Source of the DNA: Tepidibacter aestuarii
GTDB lineage: Bacteria; Bacillota; Clostridia; Peptostreptococcales; Peptostreptococcaceae
DNA: 64,000 bases
NCBI RefSeq assembly: GCF_934924865.1
Contig: NZ_OW235315.1
Span: forward strand, 2,480,001 to 2,544,000
Direction of reading: 5' to 3'
Below are positions 25,703 through 34,616 of this stretch, piece after piece; within the stretch, counting starts at the first letter, position 1, and the number at the start of each line of letters is the position of its first letter. Under the pieces are notes generated by a model that ran no database searches, was not told the origin of the DNA, and worked only from the letters and a program-made list of their open reading frames with translations. Made by a program: the position numbers and the translations under genes.

Positions 25703-27046
25703 TTATTTTAATAATTTAACTAAAGCTGACGAATAAACCTGTATTGCTGTTTTTATTTCATCTAGCTCAATGTACTCATTTGGTTGATGTTCTGTCTCTT
25801 TTGAATATGGAAAGGCTGGTCCAAAAGCTACACAATTATCCATAGCTCTTGCATAAGTTGCTCCACCAGATGAAATAGGCTGGCTTTTTGTGTCGCCAGT
25901 AACTTCTACATAAGAGTCCATCAAAGTTTTTACTAATTCTGAATCAAGAGGAGTATATATAGATCTTAAGTAATCATTTTCCTCAATATCAAAACCATAT
26001 TTTTGTGCTACTTCATTCAATCTACTCATAACAAAGTCCTTTTCAACAGTTACAGGAATTCTAATATCTATATTTAAAATTTCTTTGTCTTCATCAATGC
26101 TTATCTTTCCAATATTAAACTTCAAATTACCTGAAGCTTCATCTGTACATTCACCAAATATCTTAGTTGCAAGTGCATCTTCCATGATATTATCTACCAC
26201 AAAGTTTATAGCTTTTGATTTAAGTCCAATTTTATTCATAGCTATTAATAATCTAGTTATAGAATTTACACCTTTTTCTGAATCTTTAGCATGCACGCTT
26301 TTCCCAATAATTGTTATATTATTATCTTCTCTTTTGTATTCAAATCCTAAATCTTTAAGAGCTTCTTCTAGCTTCTGTGGATTTTTAGATTCATAAGACA
26401 TGTTTGAAGGAACAGAATTATAGGCATCTCCACCATTTAATCTTATGTCTGTTTCATTTTTAGCAACTAAATCAACTTGTAAAAGACCTTTTTCTGCATA
26501 TATTAATGGAAAATTAGCATCTGGAGTAAATCCATAATCAGGTATTATCTCTTTTTTGTTGTATTCAGTTATTCCCTTCCAAAGGTTTTCTTCATCTGTA
26601 CCATATATAAATCTTATCTTCTTATTAATTGTAGCATCAGAATCTAGTAATGCCTTAAAAGCATACATTGCAGCAAGAGTTGGTCCTTTATCATCTTGAG
26701 TTCCTCTACCAAATAACTTTCCATCTACGATTACAGGATCAAAAGGATTAGTATTCCATTTTTTTAAATCTCCTGCTGGAACAACATCTAGGTGTCCCAA
26801 TACTCCAACCATTTCTTCACCACTACCATATTCAGCATACCCATAATATCCATTAGGATCATAATATGTTTTAAATCCTAGTTTCTCAGCGATTGATAGC
26901 ATTTCTTTTAAAGCATCGTCTATGTTTTTTCCAAAGGGATAATTACTATTATCTTCTTCATATACACTTGGTATTTTGATTAGGCTTTGAAGATCAGCAA
27001 CAAAATCATTAAAATTTAATTCTATTTTCTCTTTTATAATTTTCAT
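25703..27046 (-). CDS. pepV: M20 family dipeptidase (PepV-like)
   Basis: A 447-residue cytoplasmic zinc peptidase. The metal ligands are visible: His in VGVLGHLDVVPAG (about 80-92), the bridging Asp in GRGTQDDKGPTLAAM (about 112-126), and the catalytic/ligand Glu pair in GTDEENLWKGI (about 148-158). C-terminal ligands are expected in ATEHQPNE-like PYSKETEHQPNEYI. A lid domain of about 200 residues separates the two halves, as in Lactobacillus PepV. It cleaves a broad range of dipeptides. It is co-transcribed with the carrier gene and lies downstream of a Crp/Fnr regulator gene, separated by a terminator and a short promoter region. Confidence 0.88.
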   Translation of the reverse strand: MKIIKEKIELNFNDFVADLQSLIKIPSVYEEDNSNYPFGKNIDDALKEMLSIAEKLGFKTYYDPNGYYGYAEYGSGEEMVGVLGHLDVVPAGDLKKWNTNPFDPVIVDGKLFGRGTQDDKGPTLAAMYAFKALLDSDATINKKIRFIYGTDEENLWKGITEYNKKEIIPDYGFTPDANFPLIYAEKGLLQVDLVAKNETDIRLNGGDAYNSVPSNMSYESKNPQKLEEALKDLGFEYKREDNNITIIGKSVHAKDSEKGVNSITRLLIAMNKIGLKSKAINFVVDNIMEDALATKIFGECTDEASGNLKFNIGKISIDEDKEILNIDIRIPVTVEKDFVMSRLNEVAQKYGFDIEENDYLRSIYTPLDSELVKTLMDSYVEVTGDTKSQPISSGGATYARAMDNCVAFGPAFPYSKETEHQPNEYIELDEIKTAIQVYSSALVKLLK

Positions 27047-27114
27047 ACGAAATCCCCTTCTTACTTTTTTTTATGTTTAATAGAAATTTTATATAAAAAT
27101 TTTATTTTTTTCTG

Positions 27115-27129
27115 TTGTCTAGGTCACAA
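27115..27129 (-). promoter_or_regulatory. Candidate operator upstream of pepV
   Basis: TTGT-N7-ACAA dyad (minus strand TTGTGACCTAGACAA) in the gap between the Crp/Fnr gene and pepV. It overlaps a possible TAGACA -35 element. It resembles a half-conserved Crp/Fnr box, but this is a weak call. Confidence 0.3.
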
Positions 27130-27145
27130 TTTGTCAAAATAAAAA

Positions 27146-27168
27146 CAACCATGGCTACGCCATGGTTA
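27146..27168 (-). terminator. Intrinsic terminator of the Crp/Fnr regulator gene
   Basis: AACCATGGC and its complement form a 9-bp stem with a three-base loop, followed by a T-rich run on the minus strand. It overlaps the stop codon. Confidence 0.85.
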
Positions 27169-27849
27169 TTCTTCTATTGGTATATTTGTTAAATTTTTCA
27201 GACCTTCTATATCTTTTATTATTAATTTCCTGTCTTTTACTTCTATAAGATTCCTATCTTTAAAAATTTTAAGTCCATTCGTAACAGTAGTTCTATTAAG
27301 CCCTATTCTATTAGCTATTTCTTCATGAGTTAATACTATGCTTATATAGTTTTTGAAATTTATATTTATATCTTCTGTGTAATAAAGCCTTACTAAAAAG
27401 TCCGCTAGTTTTCCAGTAGAGTCATTGAATTTAAAATTACTAAGCTCCATCATAATCATTCTTTGTTTTCTTATTACACTCTTCAAAAAATAATTATACA
27501 TATTAGGAAATTCTATTAGCTTAGCTTCTAAAATTTCTCTACTAATAATTGATACTTTAGCGTTTTTTAATACCTTATGCATAACAAAGGTTCTACTATT
27601 ATCAAAAAAATCTGTTTCTCCAAATATATCTCCAGCAGTCATTCTAAAAAAAATTATCTCATCACCATTCTTAGAATACATAATTTGATTAAACTCACCT
27701 TCAAGAATAATATAAATGTTATCTGGACTTTTTTGATTTATAACCTGACCTTTTCTTAAGGTTTCAATTTTACCATAACGCGACAAATCATTTAAAAAAA
27801 AGCTATCCATTTCTTTTTGTGTTTCTTGGTCAAAAATTTTTTTATACAT
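27166..27849 (-). CDS. Crp/Fnr family transcriptional regulator
   Basis: A 227-residue regulator. Residues about 25-140 form a cyclic-nucleotide-binding-like beta-barrel with GEFNQIMYSKNGDEIIFFRM and GDIFGETDFFDNS (Crp phosphate-binding cassette position). The C-terminal winged helix reads LTHEEIANRIGLNRTTVTNG. The Fnr-type Cys cluster is absent, so it is not an iron-sulfur oxygen sensor; the effector cannot be read. It lies upstream of the pepV-yfcC pair on the same strand and divergent from the second GerAB gene, so either may be its target. AGAGAGGT precedes the start. Confidence 0.87.
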   Translation of the reverse strand: MYKKIFDQETQKEMDSFFLNDLSRYGKIETLRKGQVINQKSPDNIYIILEGEFNQIMYSKNGDEIIFFRMTAGDIFGETDFFDNSRTFVMHKVLKNAKVSIISREILEAKLIEFPNMYNYFLKSVIRKQRMIMMELSNFKFNDSTGKLADFLVRLYYTEDININFKNYISIVLTHEEIANRIGLNRTTVTNGLKIFKDRNLIEVKDRKLIIKDIEGLKNLTNIPIEE

Positions 27850-27994
27850 AAATAATACCTCTCTAAATAATAGTACATACTTTTATATTTTAACATGTTA
27901 ATCATTTGCTTTTCAATGGTAACACACGTATGTATGAAAAAATACATTTTTGTTAAAAATATTATTTAGAATATATAATTTGGAGGCTCTTATA

Positions 27995-29080
27995 GTGAAT
28001 AGAGAAATTATTTCTGATAAACAAGGGATATCTATCGTTGCTATTTTTATAGCGGGAACATCTTCTATACTATCTCTTGGACTTGACGCTGAGAAAGATG
28101 TGTGGTTAGCTATTACATTATCTATAATTATGGGTATTATTGTTTCTCTTATATTCATTAGACTCCACCTTATTTTTTCTGATAAAAATTTATTTGACAT
28201 TTGTGAAATTTGCTTTGGAAAATTTATAGGTAAGATATTTATACTATTATTTACTTGGTTTTCTTTTGAAGAAGGATCTCAAGTTTTAATAAATAACAGT
28301 CAATTCATTAGAGATACTGCTCTTCCTAAAACCCCTATGATTATGCCTAGGATTGTTTTTTTAATTTTATGTTTTTGGGCTGTTAAAGAAGGAATTGAAG
28401 TAATAGGTAGATGGTCAAGTTTTTTTATTGTACCCTTTGTAATATTTGTATTTATTACAGTATTATTATTAGTTCCTAAAATGGATATAAATAATATTCT
28501 TCCTGTATTAGATAAAGGAATAAATCCTGTACTTAAAGGAGCTTATTCATCATTTACATTTCCTTTTGGAGAAGTCGTAATGTTTTCAATGATTTTTTCA
28601 CGTTTTAAAACAAAAAAATCGTATTATAATGTCTACATATTAGGTTTATTAATAGGAGGAATATGTGCTTTACTTCTTTCTTTATCCACTGTTTTAGTTG
28701 TAATTCCAACAGAAGCTTTACAAAAATATTACTCTTCATATGATACAGCTACAAGAATAGATATAGGTGATTTTATTCAAAGACTTGAAATAATATCATC
28801 ACTTGTATTTGTAATAGGAGGTTTTATTAAAATAAGCATACTTTTGCTTGCTTCATGTATTGGAATCAGTAAAATATTTAATTTTAGTGATTATCGCTTT
28901 ATAGTAATACCAATTTGCTTACTTCTTCTTAATTTATCATTTATTGAATTTGACAGCAGAATGGAATTTGTTGATTGGAATAATTCAGGATGGCTTTATT
29001 ATACTTTTATATTTGAGGTTATTCTACCTGTTATTGTACTTATTGCTGCTGAAATGAAAAAACATAAAAGATGCCCTTAA
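27995..29080 (+). CDS. GerAB-type spore germination permease, orphan copy 2
   Basis: A 361-residue membrane protein, paralogous to the one at 10707-11798. Both share the N-terminal ISDKQG(I), the LDKGI-N/K-PV-L/I-KGA loop, the GDFIQR/GGFIQR-EII segment and GGFIKISI. About ten membrane segments are expected. I chose the GTG at 27995 because TTGGAGG lies 8 bases upstream and the protein then starts exactly like the first copy (NREIISDKQG); the longer reading from 27950 has no ribosome site. No GerAA or GerAC gene is near. The gene diverges from the Crp/Fnr regulator and converges on the GGDEF/HD-GYP gene. Confidence 0.82.
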   Translation: MNREIISDKQGISIVAIFIAGTSSILSLGLDAEKDVWLAITLSIIMGIIVSLIFIRLHLIFSDKNLFDICEICFGKFIGKIFILLFTWFSFEEGSQVLINNSQFIRDTALPKTPMIMPRIVFLILCFWAVKEGIEVIGRWSSFFIVPFVIFVFITVLLLVPKMDINNILPVLDKGINPVLKGAYSSFTFPFGEVVMFSMIFSRFKTKKSYYNVYILGLLIGGICALLLSLSTVLVVIPTEALQKYYSSYDTATRIDIGDFIQRLEIISSLVFVIGGFIKISILLLASCIGISKIFNFSDYRFIVIPICLLLLNLSFIEFDSRMEFVDWNNSGWLYYTFIFEVILPVIVLIAAEMKKHKRCP

Positions 29081-29091
29081 TAAGAGCATCT
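29066..29091. terminator. Terminator between orphan GerAB copy 2 and the GGDEF/HD-GYP gene
   Basis: AGATGC/GCATCT stem at the junction of the two convergent genes. On the minus strand it is followed by a T-rich run inside the GerAB tail. Confidence 0.6.
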
Positions 29092-29092
29092 A

Positions 29093-31324
29093 TTATCCCT
29101 CCTCACAATCTTCCTGAACTGTTTCAATAAATGTCTCTACTAAATCAGGATCAAATTGAGTTCCTTTGTTTTTTCTTAATTCCTTAAAAGCTTCATTTTG
29201 AGACAAGGCTTTTCTATATGGTCGATCAGATACCATTGCATGATATGCATCTGCAACACATACTATTCTAGCATGTACAGGAATATCCTGCCCTGCAAGT
29301 CCGTCTGGATATCCGTTTCCATCCCATCTTTCATGATGGTTTCTAACACAAGAAATAATTATTGGATTCTTTACAATATGTTTTGCAATATTATATCCTA
29401 ATATAGTATGATTTTTTATTATATTAAATTCTTCATATGTTAGCCTAGTTGGTTTGTGAATAATATCATCAGGAATTCCTATTTTACCGCAGTCATGTAA
29501 TAATGAACCTATCCTTAATATATATTTGTCTCTTACTGATAACTGTAGCTTTTCAGCAAGTAGAAGTGAGTATCTTGTAACAAGTTCAGAGTGTTTCCCA
29601 GTATACACATCCTTGGCATCAATAGCTGCACTTATAGCAAATGCAGAGTCTATCAATGTTTCTTGTTTTGCAAATTCAGCAGAATCCTGTGTTATTATTT
29701 CATCTATCTTTTCATTATATATGCAGCACTGGTTGCGACCATTTTGTTTTGCAAAATACATAGCCTTATCAGCTTTTTCTATTAAATCCTTTGCATCTAT
29801 CGAGTCATCAGGGTATGATGCCATACCAATACTAATGGTAACCGGTAGGTCACCAGAATACTGTTGGATTTTTTTAGATTTTATAATATTAGTTCTAATA
29901 TTTTCTGATAAATCAAACGATTTTTCCATAGTATAATTATCCATCATAACAACAAACTCTTCTCCACCATATCGAAAAATCAAACCCTTTTCTTGCACTA
30001 ACTCCCTTATAATGTTTCCTACTTCTTTCAAAATAATATCTCCTGTATTATGTCCATGAATATCATTTATCAATTTAAATTTGTCAATATCACAAAATAA
30101 CACTGTTATCGCTCTACGACCTGACTTTATTTTATCATTAAAACATTCATAGAAATATCTATGATTATATAATGAAGTTAAACCATCTGTATTAGAAATC
30201 AACCTTAGGCTTTTATTTTCCTTTTTATAACAACAAATACTATCATTCATTTGATTTAAAGATTTTACAAGACTATTGGAAAAATCAATAAATTCATTTG
30301 ATCCCTTCGTTTCCACATGTATCGGTGAGTTTTTCTCTCTCATTTTAGCAATTTCGTTTTCAAGCTCCTTCATTGGTCTAACAATTATATTTTTTAATTT
30401 AATACCTAATAGTAGACTTAGAATACAAGCTAAAATAAAAATTCTAAAAGCATTCTTATGTATTAAACTAAGCGTAGAGAGAAATATATCCCTAGATTCA
30501 ACAATATAGAGTTTTCCTATTTTTTCGTCAGAAATATCTTTAATAGAGATACTTCCAATAATATTTGATTTTCCTAACTCAAATGTTTTTTTATTATTTG
30601 ATTTAGTGGTTATATCAAAATACTTTTCAAATTCTTTACTTATTTTTGTATTTGAAACAAACTCATTTCCATATAAAAAAAAGATATCGTATCCGAACTT
30701 ACCTTTTATGTTTTGAAGGAATTCAGGAGTAATTTTCTTACCAAAAATAACCACACCTCTCGAGGGACCTTCATAATCTGATAAAAGAATAGGCGAAACT
30801 CCTATAATGTACAGACTTCCGTTATACACCTTCATGCCACTTGGATAGTTCTTCTTTTCGTCATACTCTCCACTTAATACTGCACCAATCATATTATCAT
30901 CAAATAATTCCGTATCATCAATATATTTTAACCCATATTGGTCAATAATTTCTCTATTTCTATTAGCTATAAGTATCAAATCTATACCAAAATTATCTGG
31001 AATCCACTCAGAATAATTCTCTTTAAACCATCCGATATCTTTTTCTTCTATTTTCTGATAAAAATCATCCCATACCCCATTATCCCTTGCTATTTTTCCC
31101 AAATCCAATGCCTCTGATTGAAAAATTTTATTTGCTTTCTCCGCTTTTTCTATTATATTTGACTGCTCTATTCTCGAAAAATTTTTAGAAACAACTATAT
31201 TATTCAATATTAAGTAGGTGATTAATGGAAAAATTGAAACCAATAACATATAAGTTCCCACTTTAAATCCTAAATTGTTTAATAAATTTTTAATGTTTGT
31301 TTTGAACATTCTAATTATCCTCAT
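29093..31324 (-). CDS. Membrane CHASE4-HAMP-GGDEF-HD-GYP c-di-GMP turnover protein
   Basis: A 743-residue two-enzyme protein. TM1 spans about 22-44. A CHASE4-like extracytoplasmic sensor covers about 50-280 (VWDDFYQKI), followed by TM2 (about 292-310) and a HAMP-like linker. The GGDEF diguanylate cyclase domain (about 375-535) has an intact RYGGEEF at 451-457, and the HD-GYP phosphodiesterase domain (about 560-735) has HDCGKIGIP at 610-618 and HHERWDGNGYPDG at 663-675. Both active sites look complete, so it could make and break c-di-GMP. The RxxD inhibitory site before GGEEF is missing. The start at 31324 abuts a G-run; the ATG at 31309 is an alternative. Confidence 0.9.
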   Translation of the reverse strand: MRIIRMFKTNIKNLLNNLGFKVGTYMLLVSIFPLITYLILNNIVVSKNFSRIEQSNIIEKAEKANKIFQSEALDLGKIARDNGVWDDFYQKIEEKDIGWFKENYSEWIPDNFGIDLILIANRNREIIDQYGLKYIDDTELFDDNMIGAVLSGEYDEKKNYPSGMKVYNGSLYIIGVSPILLSDYEGPSRGVVIFGKKITPEFLQNIKGKFGYDIFFLYGNEFVSNTKISKEFEKYFDITTKSNNKKTFELGKSNIIGSISIKDISDEKIGKLYIVESRDIFLSTLSLIHKNAFRIFILACILSLLLGIKLKNIIVRPMKELENEIAKMREKNSPIHVETKGSNEFIDFSNSLVKSLNQMNDSICCYKKENKSLRLISNTDGLTSLYNHRYFYECFNDKIKSGRRAITVLFCDIDKFKLINDIHGHNTGDIILKEVGNIIRELVQEKGLIFRYGGEEFVVMMDNYTMEKSFDLSENIRTNIIKSKKIQQYSGDLPVTISIGMASYPDDSIDAKDLIEKADKAMYFAKQNGRNQCCIYNEKIDEIITQDSAEFAKQETLIDSAFAISAAIDAKDVYTGKHSELVTRYSLLLAEKLQLSVRDKYILRIGSLLHDCGKIGIPDDIIHKPTRLTYEEFNIIKNHTILGYNIAKHIVKNPIIISCVRNHHERWDGNGYPDGLAGQDIPVHARIVCVADAYHAMVSDRPYRKALSQNEAFKELRKNKGTQFDPDLVETFIETVQEDCEEG

Positions 31325-31375
31325 CCCCCCTAAAAAGATCTTTTATGTACTATTTTTTCGAAAGTATTGATTATA

Positions 31376-31411
31376 AAAATAGTATAGCAAATATCCGCTA
31401 TACTATTAAGT
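31376..31411 (-). terminator. Intrinsic terminator of the methyltransferase gene
   Basis: AATAGTATAGC and its complement around an 8-base loop, followed by ATTTTTAT on the minus strand, about 60 bases after the stop codon. Confidence 0.7.
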
Positions 31412-31467
31412 ATTTCCTTAATCTTTTTGAAATTTCTACATATTTTTTCTATCATTTAATTTTTTAT

Positions 31468-32058
31468 TTACTCTTTAATACCTATTCCTTTAATAAATAT
31501 AAAACATGCTTTGCCAAATCTTTCAAAATCGACAACTTTAAAATTAGTCTTTTGTATGAGTTTTAAAGTTTCTCTATTTACATTGCATTTACCTATCATT
31601 TTCCACACTCCATTTAATCTGTTTAGAAGTTTTCTATAATGTCCTTTTTTTGGCAAAACATGCTCAATAAAATACATTCTTCCTCCAGGCTTTAATACCC
31701 TGAATACTTCACTCAATGCTAACTCAGGATTATCTATTGAACAATATATCAAAGTGGAAACAACTGAATCAAATGTATTATCAGGAAAAGGAATATTTTC
31801 TGCATTTCCTTCTACATAATTAATATTCATAGATTTGTTAAACGAATGATTTTTAATAATATTGTTAAATTCCAAATCCATTATTGTTAATTTTGATATT
31901 TTTTCATTTCTATAATAATTGAAGTTAATGCCCGTACCAGCTCCTAATTCTAGTACATTTCCATTTACTTTAGATATTAGATTACTTCTGCGCTCGTGCA
32001 AAGCTTTTTGTTCAAATGGTTTCATAAATATATTGAATATTATTGGTTTTAATTGCAT
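31468..32058 (-). CDS. Class I SAM-dependent methyltransferase
   Basis: A 196-residue methyltransferase. SAM-binding motif I is VLELGAGTGINFNYY (about 35-49), motif II IPFPDNTFDSVVSTLIYC and motif III LKPGGRMYFIEHVLP. This is the pattern of the UbiE/phospholipid N-methyltransferase or METTL7-like group, so a lipid or quinone-like acceptor is possible but not shown. GAAGGGAG precedes the ATG. It stands alone between terminators. Confidence 0.85.
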   Translation of the reverse strand: MQLKPIIFNIFMKPFEQKALHERRSNLISKVNGNVLELGAGTGINFNYYRNEKISKLTIMDLEFNNIIKNHSFNKSMNINYVEGNAENIPFPDNTFDSVVSTLIYCSIDNPELALSEVFRVLKPGGRMYFIEHVLPKKGHYRKLLNRLNGVWKMIGKCNVNRETLKLIQKTNFKVVDFERFGKACFIFIKGIGIKE

Positions 32059-32166
32059 TATACTTCTCCCTTCAATCCAGTCCCTAAATACTTATATTAC
32101 TATTATATCTATACCTCAATATATTAGCAAACATGATCCTTTTGAGTTATTTGAACATTAGATGCA

Positions 32167-32207
32167 GATAACCTCCTTGATTGCCCTAAGGTAATTAAGG
32201 AGGTTAT
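32167..32207 (-). terminator. Hairpin after the MATE gene
   Basis: ATAACCTCCTT pairs with AAGGAGGTTAT around an AT-containing loop right after the MATE stop. No clear T-run follows on the minus strand, so it may be a terminator or a message-stabilising hairpin. Confidence 0.5.
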
Positions 32208-32208
32208 T

Positions 32209-33534
32209 CTATATTTTAATTTCTTTATTATTAAGTTTCAAATCTGCTTTCTTTACATATACTAAGTACATTATTAAAAACAAAGTAGCAACCTCACCTA
32301 GAATAATCGAACTCCAAATTCCTATGTCTCCTATCATTAAAGGTAGCATTATTAGAGAAACTGTTGTAAATACCATCCCTCTGTTTGCAGATATAATATT
32401 TGCTATCTTTGAGTTTTCTGTTGCTTGGTAATAAGTTATATTAACTATGTTTATTGAAGCTATAACAAATGAGAAACCATAAATTATCATAGCATCATAA
32501 GTTAATTTTATAAGTGTTTTATCTGAATTAAAAATACTAATTATCTTATCTCCAAATACCAACAATAATAAATATATTACTAACGAAGCTACAAAGTTAG
32601 TTTTTACTCCCATTTTGAATACTTTATTTACCTTTTTATAATCTTTCTTTCCATAGTTATAACTTAACAATGGTTGAATTCCTTGAGAAATACCAATAAA
32701 CAACGCTAGAAGTACAGTACTTATATAACCAATTATACTAAATCCTGCAATACCAATTTCTCCAATTCTTCTGATTATAACCTGATTAAAAGCAAATACA
32801 CTGATTGCTGGAGATACTTGAACTAAAAACTCTGGTGTTCCTGTTTTTAAAATTCTTATAAGATTAGCCTTATTTAGTCTAGGTATATATAACTTTAATG
32901 TTCCTTTTTTTCTAATAAAATGAGTTAAAAGAAGGAATACACTAGATAATTGACCTAATCCTGACGCTATTGCTGCACCAACTATTCCTAAATTTAAAAT
33001 AAATATAAAAACGTAATCTAAAACTATATTAGTTATTGCTCCCAAGATAAGAGAAATCATAGCTAACTTTGGATTCCCATCATTTCTAACAAAAGCACTT
33101 AAGGCTAAGCTTCCTGAAAATCCAATACCAAACATCATATAATAACGAAGATATTCAGCCGTCCCTTTTATCAACTCATCACTTGCACCTAACATTCTAG
33201 ATATTTGCGCTGGGAAAAGTACACTCACTATTGAAACTACACCTGTTATAGCTATTATTAAGAATATACTTTGTAAAAATATATTATTACCTTCCTCATG
33301 CTTATTCTCTCCAAACTTTATAGACATTATTGCTGCCCCGCCCATAGTTATCATCATACTTATAGCTATCATCAGCGTTGTAACAGGTAAAGCTACATTT
33401 ATTGATCCTAAAGCTCTTGCGCCTACTCCTCTACCAACAAATACTCCATCAACAACTATATAAAGTGCTGAAACCATCATACCTATTACAGATGGAACTG
33501 CATATTTTCTAAACTCTTTCCATAATGACTTCAT
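32209..33534 (-). CDS. MATE family efflux transporter
   Basis: A 441-residue, 12-segment Na+ or H+ coupled multidrug exporter. The two homologous halves are visible, with VIGMMVSALYIVVDGVFVGRG at the N-terminus and GISQGIQPLLSYNYGKKDYKKV at the start of the C-terminal half, both hallmark MATE motifs. The substrate is not predictable. AGGAGGGAT precedes the start. A MerR-type regulator gene lies 100 bases upstream on the same strand and may control it, as MerR/MATE pairs often respond to drugs. Confidence 0.92.
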   Translation of the reverse strand: MKSLWKEFRKYAVPSVIGMMVSALYIVVDGVFVGRGVGARALGSINVALPVTTLMIAISMMITMGGAAIMSIKFGENKHEEGNNIFLQSIFLIIAITGVVSIVSVLFPAQISRMLGASDELIKGTAEYLRYYMMFGIGFSGSLALSAFVRNDGNPKLAMISLILGAITNIVLDYVFIFILNLGIVGAAIASGLGQLSSVFLLLTHFIRKKGTLKLYIPRLNKANLIRILKTGTPEFLVQVSPAISVFAFNQVIIRRIGEIGIAGFSIIGYISTVLLALFIGISQGIQPLLSYNYGKKDYKKVNKVFKMGVKTNFVASLVIYLLLLVFGDKIISIFNSDKTLIKLTYDAMIIYGFSFVIASINIVNITYYQATENSKIANIISANRGMVFTTVSLIMLPLMIGDIGIWSSIILGEVATLFLIMYLVYVKKADLKLNNKEIKI

Positions 33535-33633
33535 ATTTCATCCCTCCTATAAAGAGATTATAAAGTCTATACCATATATAGAGTCAAGAGTTTAAATTAA
33601 AATTTGCAGTTCATATAATAAGTCATCATTTTC

Positions 33634-34407
33634 TCATTGTTCTAATGTGTTAAACAATTGAACTTCTACTCCAATACCTATAGTATTAATATTATTTTCT
33701 TCAATATATTTTCTTAATTTATCTGATGCCACTTCTCTTTCGTTATTTAAATATGCTATGCATATAAATTTCCCACCTGGTATGTCTTTAATACCTAACG
33801 TGTTATTTTCAATGTCATCAGCATAAATTGTTGAGTAAAGACTTTTATAACATATCTCACTTTCATTTAAAAATGAATCTAAATAAATAAAATATCCTGT
33901 TTCTCCTTCAAAGCCCATATCATTTTCTTCTAAAATTTTATCTAATTTTCTTATTTTTATTTCAATATCAATTTCTTTATCTTTTTTATTCAATAAAGTA
34001 TCCATAATAAATCTCTTTTTAATTTTTCTAAAATATATTTCATTAGTTTCTTTAAGTTCTATTGCATATTTTATTTTATTTTCTATACGCCCTATATCCT
34101 TACTTATTTTATTTAATCTAATTATCTCTTTTTCTACTATCTTCTGTTGTTTTTTTATAATTGATAGTAGCTTGACAATATCCTTGTTATGTAATAAATC
34201 ATTAAGCTCTTTTAAAGGATATCCTATATATTTTGAATACTTTATTAAATCTAAATAGATAAACTGATCTATTGTATAATATCTATAATTAGTCTGTTGA
34301 TCAACATAAGCCGGTTTTAAAAGCCCCATTTTATCATAGAGCCTTAAAGCTTGAATAGATATATTATTAATCTTTGCTGTTTCTCCTATTGAAAAATATT
34401 TTTTCAT
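33634..34407 (-). CDS. MerR family transcriptional regulator with GyrI-like effector domain
   Basis: A 257-residue BmrR-type regulator. The MerR winged helix is YFSIGETAKINNISIQALRL followed by YDKMGLLKPAYVD, then a long dimerisation coiled coil (about 75-120). The C-terminal 120 residues look like a GyrI/BmrR small-molecule-binding domain (GGKFICIAYLNNE). I chose the ATG at 34407 because GGAGGAG lies just upstream; reading from 34434 would extend into a dispersed repeat. It probably senses a hydrophobic compound and controls the adjacent MATE exporter (inference). Confidence 0.87.
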   Translation of the reverse strand: MKKYFSIGETAKINNISIQALRLYDKMGLLKPAYVDQQTNYRYYTIDQFIYLDLIKYSKYIGYPLKELNDLLHNKDIVKLLSIIKKQQKIVEKEIIRLNKISKDIGRIENKIKYAIELKETNEIYFRKIKKRFIMDTLLNKKDKEIDIEIKIRKLDKILEENDMGFEGETGYFIYLDSFLNESEICYKSLYSTIYADDIENNTLGIKDIPGGKFICIAYLNNEREVASDKLRKYIEENNINTIGIGVEVQLFNTLEQ

Positions 34408-34426
34408 AAACTCCTCCATTAATAAA

Positions 34427-34557
34427 AAATTCATCTAGTTGCTACACACTGACTCATGCCGCCAACAAGTCTAACGACTCTGTTGCTTAAAGATAGTTGC
34501 AAGTGTAGTTCTTCCATCAATATTATTTACAAAACGAAAATTTTATAATCCATTAGT
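34427..34557 (+). repeat. Dispersed repeat family 1, copy R2 (full length)
   Basis: Order of blocks on the plus strand: AATTCATCTAGTTGCTAC, GACTCATG-C-CGC, the hairpin CAACAAGTC-TAAC-GACTCTGTTG read as two arms, TAGTTGCAAG, ATCAATATTATT, and GAAAATTTTATAATCC. The element ends directly at the terminator of the response-regulator gene. It begins 20 bases upstream of the MerR start codon. Confidence 0.75.
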
Positions 34558-34561
34558 ATAT

Positions 34562-34596
34562 AAAAACCGTACCAGATTATCCAGTACGGTTTTTTA
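34562..34596 (-). terminator. Intrinsic terminator of the chemosensory cluster
   Basis: AAAAACCGTAC and its complement around a 12-base loop, with T-runs, just after the last gene of the cluster (34617). Confidence 0.9.
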
Positions 34597-34616
34597 TTTT
34601 ATACTTTTTCTAATCC

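Noticed and set aside
27950..27994. ATG at 27950 as start of the second GerAB gene
   Set aside because: It has no ribosome site, whereas GTG at 27995 follows TTGGAGG and aligns with the start of the first copy.
29526..29936. 136-codon plus-strand frame inside the GGDEF/HD-GYP gene
   Set aside because: Antisense to conserved catalytic domains, without ribosome site or recognisable domain.
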